Shown here piece after piece: positions 5,544-5,622 of a stretch of 5,622 bases of DNA. Numbering within the stretch: the first letter of the stretch is position 1; each line of letters opens with the position of its first letter. Source of the stretch: CAYLHS01 sp964383535 (GTDB taxonomy: Bacteria; Actinomycetota; Acidimicrobiia; Spongiisociales; UBA4744). Position numbers and translations under genes: made by a program. The stretch lies in the NCBI GenBank assembly GCA_964383535.1, contig CAYLHS010000112.1, positions 1 to 5,622 on the forward strand. Direction: 5' to 3'. The notes under the pieces were generated by a model that was not told the DNA's origin, made no database searches, and saw nothing but the letters and a program-made list of their open reading frames with translations.

Positions 5544-5549
5544 TAGCAT
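5544..5549 (+). promoter_or_regulatory. Candidate -10 upstream of the right-edge gene
   Basis: TAGCAT matches the TAnnAT pattern and would start transcription near 5556, leaving an untranslated leader of about 42 bases. The best -35-like TTGGAA (5525-5530) is only 13 bases away, which is too close, so support is modest. A short GCAGC-GCCGT-GCTGC hairpin (5563-5577) lies in the leader just before the ribosome binding site. Confidence 0.3.
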
Positions 5550-5582
5550 GGCGGTCGACATCGCAGCGCCGTGCTGCACACC

Positions 5583-5588
5583 AAGGAG
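5583..5588 (+). promoter_or_regulatory. Ribosome binding site of the right-edge gene
   Basis: AAGGAG lies 9 bases before the ATG at 5598 and supports that start. It contrasts with the leaderless-looking starts of the three preceding transcription units. Confidence 0.65.
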
Positions 5589-5597
5589 TTGATCACG

Positions 5598-5622
5598 ATG
5601 ACGAAGTGGGTCTACGCGTTCG
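5598..5622 (+). CDS. ppdK: Probable pyruvate phosphate dikinase (N-terminal 8 residues only)
   Basis: Only MTKWVYAF is visible before the window ends. This closely resembles the conserved N-terminus of pyruvate phosphate dikinase (M-A/T-K-W-V-Y-x-F, as in the clostridial enzyme), which interconverts pyruvate, ATP and phosphate with phosphoenolpyruvate, AMP and pyrophosphate in the cytoplasm. The start has a good AAGGAG. With eight residues the call rests on memory of the family start and could be wrong; the next residues should contain an acidic EG followed by a GGKGANL motif if it is right. Confidence 0.5.

Overview
This window looks like chromosomal DNA of a high-GC Gram-positive bacterium (Actinomycetota). 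An acidimicrobial lineage is possible, but that is inference. The signs are the GC-rich coding sequence with GTG and ATG starts, a histidine kinase carrying an N-terminal PspC domain, several starts that look leaderless (a -10-like hexamer 6-7 bases before the start codon), and a Thr/Ser-rich linker on an exported protein. No phage, transposon, CRISPR, rRNA or tRNA sequence was recognised.

Layout. (1) Bases 1-377, minus strand: the N-terminal part of a PspC-domain membrane protein that runs off the left edge. (2) Bases 378-467: a short divergent regulatory region with a tandem 11-12 base repeat. (3) Bases 468-2287, plus strand: a two-gene two-component system, made of a PspC-fused sensor histidine kinase and a NarL/LuxR-type response regulator with a 4-base overlap. 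Divergent pairing with a second PspC protein suggests an envelope-stress circuit in which the PspC protein is a target or modulator. (4) Bases 2288-2496: a convergent intergenic gap with only weak hairpins. (5) Bases 4719-2497, minus strand: four genes in one direction, namely a class I SAM-dependent methyltransferase, an orphan ParA-type ATPase, a small zinc-ribbon protein translationally coupled to ParA (GTGA overlap), and a VOC-fold protein. (6) Bases 4757-5512, plus strand, divergent from the methyltransferase across only 37 bases: an exported M15-type (D-Ala-D-Ala carboxypeptidase/VanY-like) peptidase with an N-terminal hydrophobic segment and Thr-rich linker. (7) Bases 5598-5622, plus strand: the first eight codons of a gene whose N-terminus matches pyruvate phosphate dikinase.

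Most of this is ordinary actinobacterial housekeeping and accessory content. The least explained part is the ParA/zinc-ribbon pair: there is no ParB next to it, and tight translational coupling implies the two products work together. No complete novel system can be claimed from this sequence alone.
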